Shown here in pieces: positions 5,264-6,331 of a DNA stretch of 6,331 bases. Position numbers and translations under genes: made by a program. The stretch lies in NCBI GenBank assembly GCA_040758475.1, contig JBFLVN010000220.1, forward strand, positions 1-6,331, in the 5' to 3' direction. Below the pieces are notes generated by a model. The model did not search any database. It saw nothing but the letters and a program-made list of their open reading frames with translations, and was not told the DNA's origin. This DNA is from JBFLVN01 sp040758475. Lineage in GTDB: Bacteria > JAGRBM01. Within the stretch, counting starts at the first letter, position 1; every line of letters starts with the position of its first letter.

Positions 5264-6331
5264 GCGGAAAAGGCCTCTTCGATCCATCCGCCGCCCAGGA
5301 CCATGTCCCCGTCGTAGAAGACGGCGGCCTGTCCCGGCGTCGCGGCGCGCTGGGGCTCATCAAATGCGACCAGGGCCGCGTTCCCTTCCAAACGCTCGAC
5401 CCGCGCGGGGGCTGCGGCGTGGCGGTGGCGGATGCGGACTTCGGCGCGGAAACTCCCGGGGAGCCGGGAAGAGAGCCGCGCACTCCCCACTCTCATCTTC
5501 CGGGTGAGGAGTCTTTCTTCTGGTCCCACGACGATTTCATTCTTCGCGGGATCGAGGCGAAGCACATAAAGAGGGTCTTCGTTCCCCGATAGCCCCAGGC
5601 CCCGGCGCTGCCCCACGGTGTAGGCATGGAGGCCCTGGTGCTCGCCCACGGCGCGCCCGTCTTCCTTCACCATTTTCCCCGGCGTTCCGGCGCCGCCCCG
5701 CTTCTCGACGAACCGGACGTAGCCCGAATCGGGGACGAAGCATATCTCCTGGGAGTCGGGCTTTTCCGCGACCGGAAGGCCCGCCTCGCGGGCGATTTCC
5801 CGGACCTGGCTTTTCGCAAGGTCGCCTAAGGGGAAGAGGATGCGCGAGAGGTCTTCTTCCCGCAGGCCGAAGAGGAAATAGGACTGGTCCTTCTCGGGAT
5901 CGCGGGCGCGAAGGAGGCGCGGCTCGTTTCCCTCCCGGCCGATCCGGGCGTAGTGGCCCGTGGCGAGGAAGTCGCATCCTAGTTCCTCGGCGCGGCGCAG
6001 AAGGCCGCCGAACTTGAGGTGTTCGTTGCACCGGGCGCAGGGATTGGGTGTAAGGCCCTTGCGGTAACTCTCGACGAAATAGCCGATGACGTGGCTCTCG
6101 AATTCGTCCTTGTAGTGCCCGGCGTAGAAGGGGATGCCGAGGCGCTCGGCAACAGCCCGGGCGTCGGAGACGTCCTCTACCGAGCAGCAGGAGCGGGGGC
6201 CGCGGGCCTCTTCCGGCGGCGCGTCGGCCAGGCGCATAGTGATGCCGACAAGCTCGTAGCCCTGCCGCGCCAGTAGTAACGCCGCGACGGAGGAGTCCAC
6301 TCCGCCGCTTAGCGCCATCAGGACTTTTTTC
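5260..6331 (-). CDS. mnmA: tRNA-specific 2-thiouridylase MnmA (5' end beyond window)
   Basis: MnmA puts the 2-thio group on wobble U34 of tRNAs for Lys, Glu and Gln, using ATP and persulfide sulfur. Counting from the first Met visible (6318), 352 residues are present. They include the PP-loop SGGVDSS (4-10), the nucleophile Cys in PNPCARCN (C94), the persulfide Cys in SQEICF (C193), the target-tRNA loop region around KPDSQ, and the C-terminal beta-barrel with VGQRRGLG (235-242). A CC pair (44-45) in SCCSVEDV resembles many Gram-negative MnmA proteins. Codons upstream of 6318 stay open and read KKVL before MALSGG. The last visible base, a G in this frame, would fit an ATG ending at 6331, giving the common MKKVL start, so the true start is probably two bases outside. 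The stop overlaps the rnc ATG as ATGA. Confidence 0.95.
   Translation of the reverse strand, partial: KKVLMALSGGVDSSVAALLLARQGYELVGITMRLADAPPEEARGPRSCCSVEDVSDARAVAERLGIPFYAGHYKDEFESHVIGYFVESYRKGLTPNPCARCNEHLKFGGLLRRAEELGCDFLATGHYARIGREGNEPRLLRARDPEKDQSYFLFGLREEDLSRILFPLGDLAKSQVREIAREAGLPVAEKPDSQEICFVPDSGYVRFVEKRGGAGTPGKMVKEDGRAVGEHQGLHAYTVGQRRGLGLSGNEDPLYVLRLDPAKNEIVVGPEERLLTRKMRVGSARLSSRLPGSFRAEVRIRHRHAAAPARVERLEGNAALVAFDEPQRAATPGQAAVFYDGDMVLGGGWIEEAFSA

Noticed and set aside
5264..5287. Longer rnc start at the ATG at 5287
   Set aside because: It would overlap mnmA by 28 bases and has a poorer ribosome binding site than the ATG at 5263, which has AAGAGG upstream and forms an ATGA overlap.
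4515..5483. Upstream extension of the era frame by more than 300 residues
   Set aside because: It lies out of frame over rnc and the end of mnmA and is Pro/Arg/Gly-rich low-complexity sequence. Era proper starts at the GTG overlapping the rnc stop and has the normal family length.
1..6331. Mobile element, defence system, CRISPR or RNA gene
   Set aside because: No direct-repeat array, transposase or integrase motif, toxin-antitoxin pair, or tRNA/rRNA-like sequence was seen. All sizeable stretches are accounted for by ordinary genes.

Overview
The window is GC-rich (clearly above 60% by eye) and tightly packed. It reads as a chromosomal segment of a free-living bacterium, probably Gram-negative. 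The phylum cannot be fixed from the sequence alone. The protein families are housekeeping ones, and I see no transposase, phage gene, CRISPR array, tRNA or rRNA. Seven real genes fill almost the whole window. Only the leftmost is on the + strand.

Left edge: a + strand gene (23-886) encodes a C-C lyase of the isocitrate lyase/PEP mutase superfamily that keeps the catalytic cysteine motif. It converges on a PaaI-type hotdog thioesterase (894-1376, minus) with only 7 bp between the two stop codons. Upstream of the thioesterase lies a TetR-family regulator (1449-2048, minus). The same 16-bp palindromic sequence, AACGAACGATCGTTTA, occurs once in front of the regulator and once in front of the thioesterase. 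At both places it sits between likely -35 and -10 positions. This is the clearest regulatory signal in the window: a self-repressing TetR protein that also controls the neighbouring thioesterase.

Right two thirds: a minus-strand RNA and ribosome maintenance block, read from right to left as mnmA (tRNA 2-thiouridylase, entering from beyond the right edge), rnc (RNase III), era (ribosome-assembly GTPase) and der (double-GTPase ribosome-assembly factor). mnmA/rnc overlap by ATGA and rnc/era overlap by GTGA, which indicates translational coupling. der follows after a 102-bp gap holding a possible weak promoter. Together the four genes cover tRNA wobble modification, rRNA processing, and 30S and 50S maturation.

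No new multi-gene system is evident. The points most worth checking are the two-site TetR regulon, a possible leaderless tetR transcript, the Era G4 motif reading SKVD instead of NKxD, the unassigned substrate of the lyase, and a GC hairpin just inside rnc.
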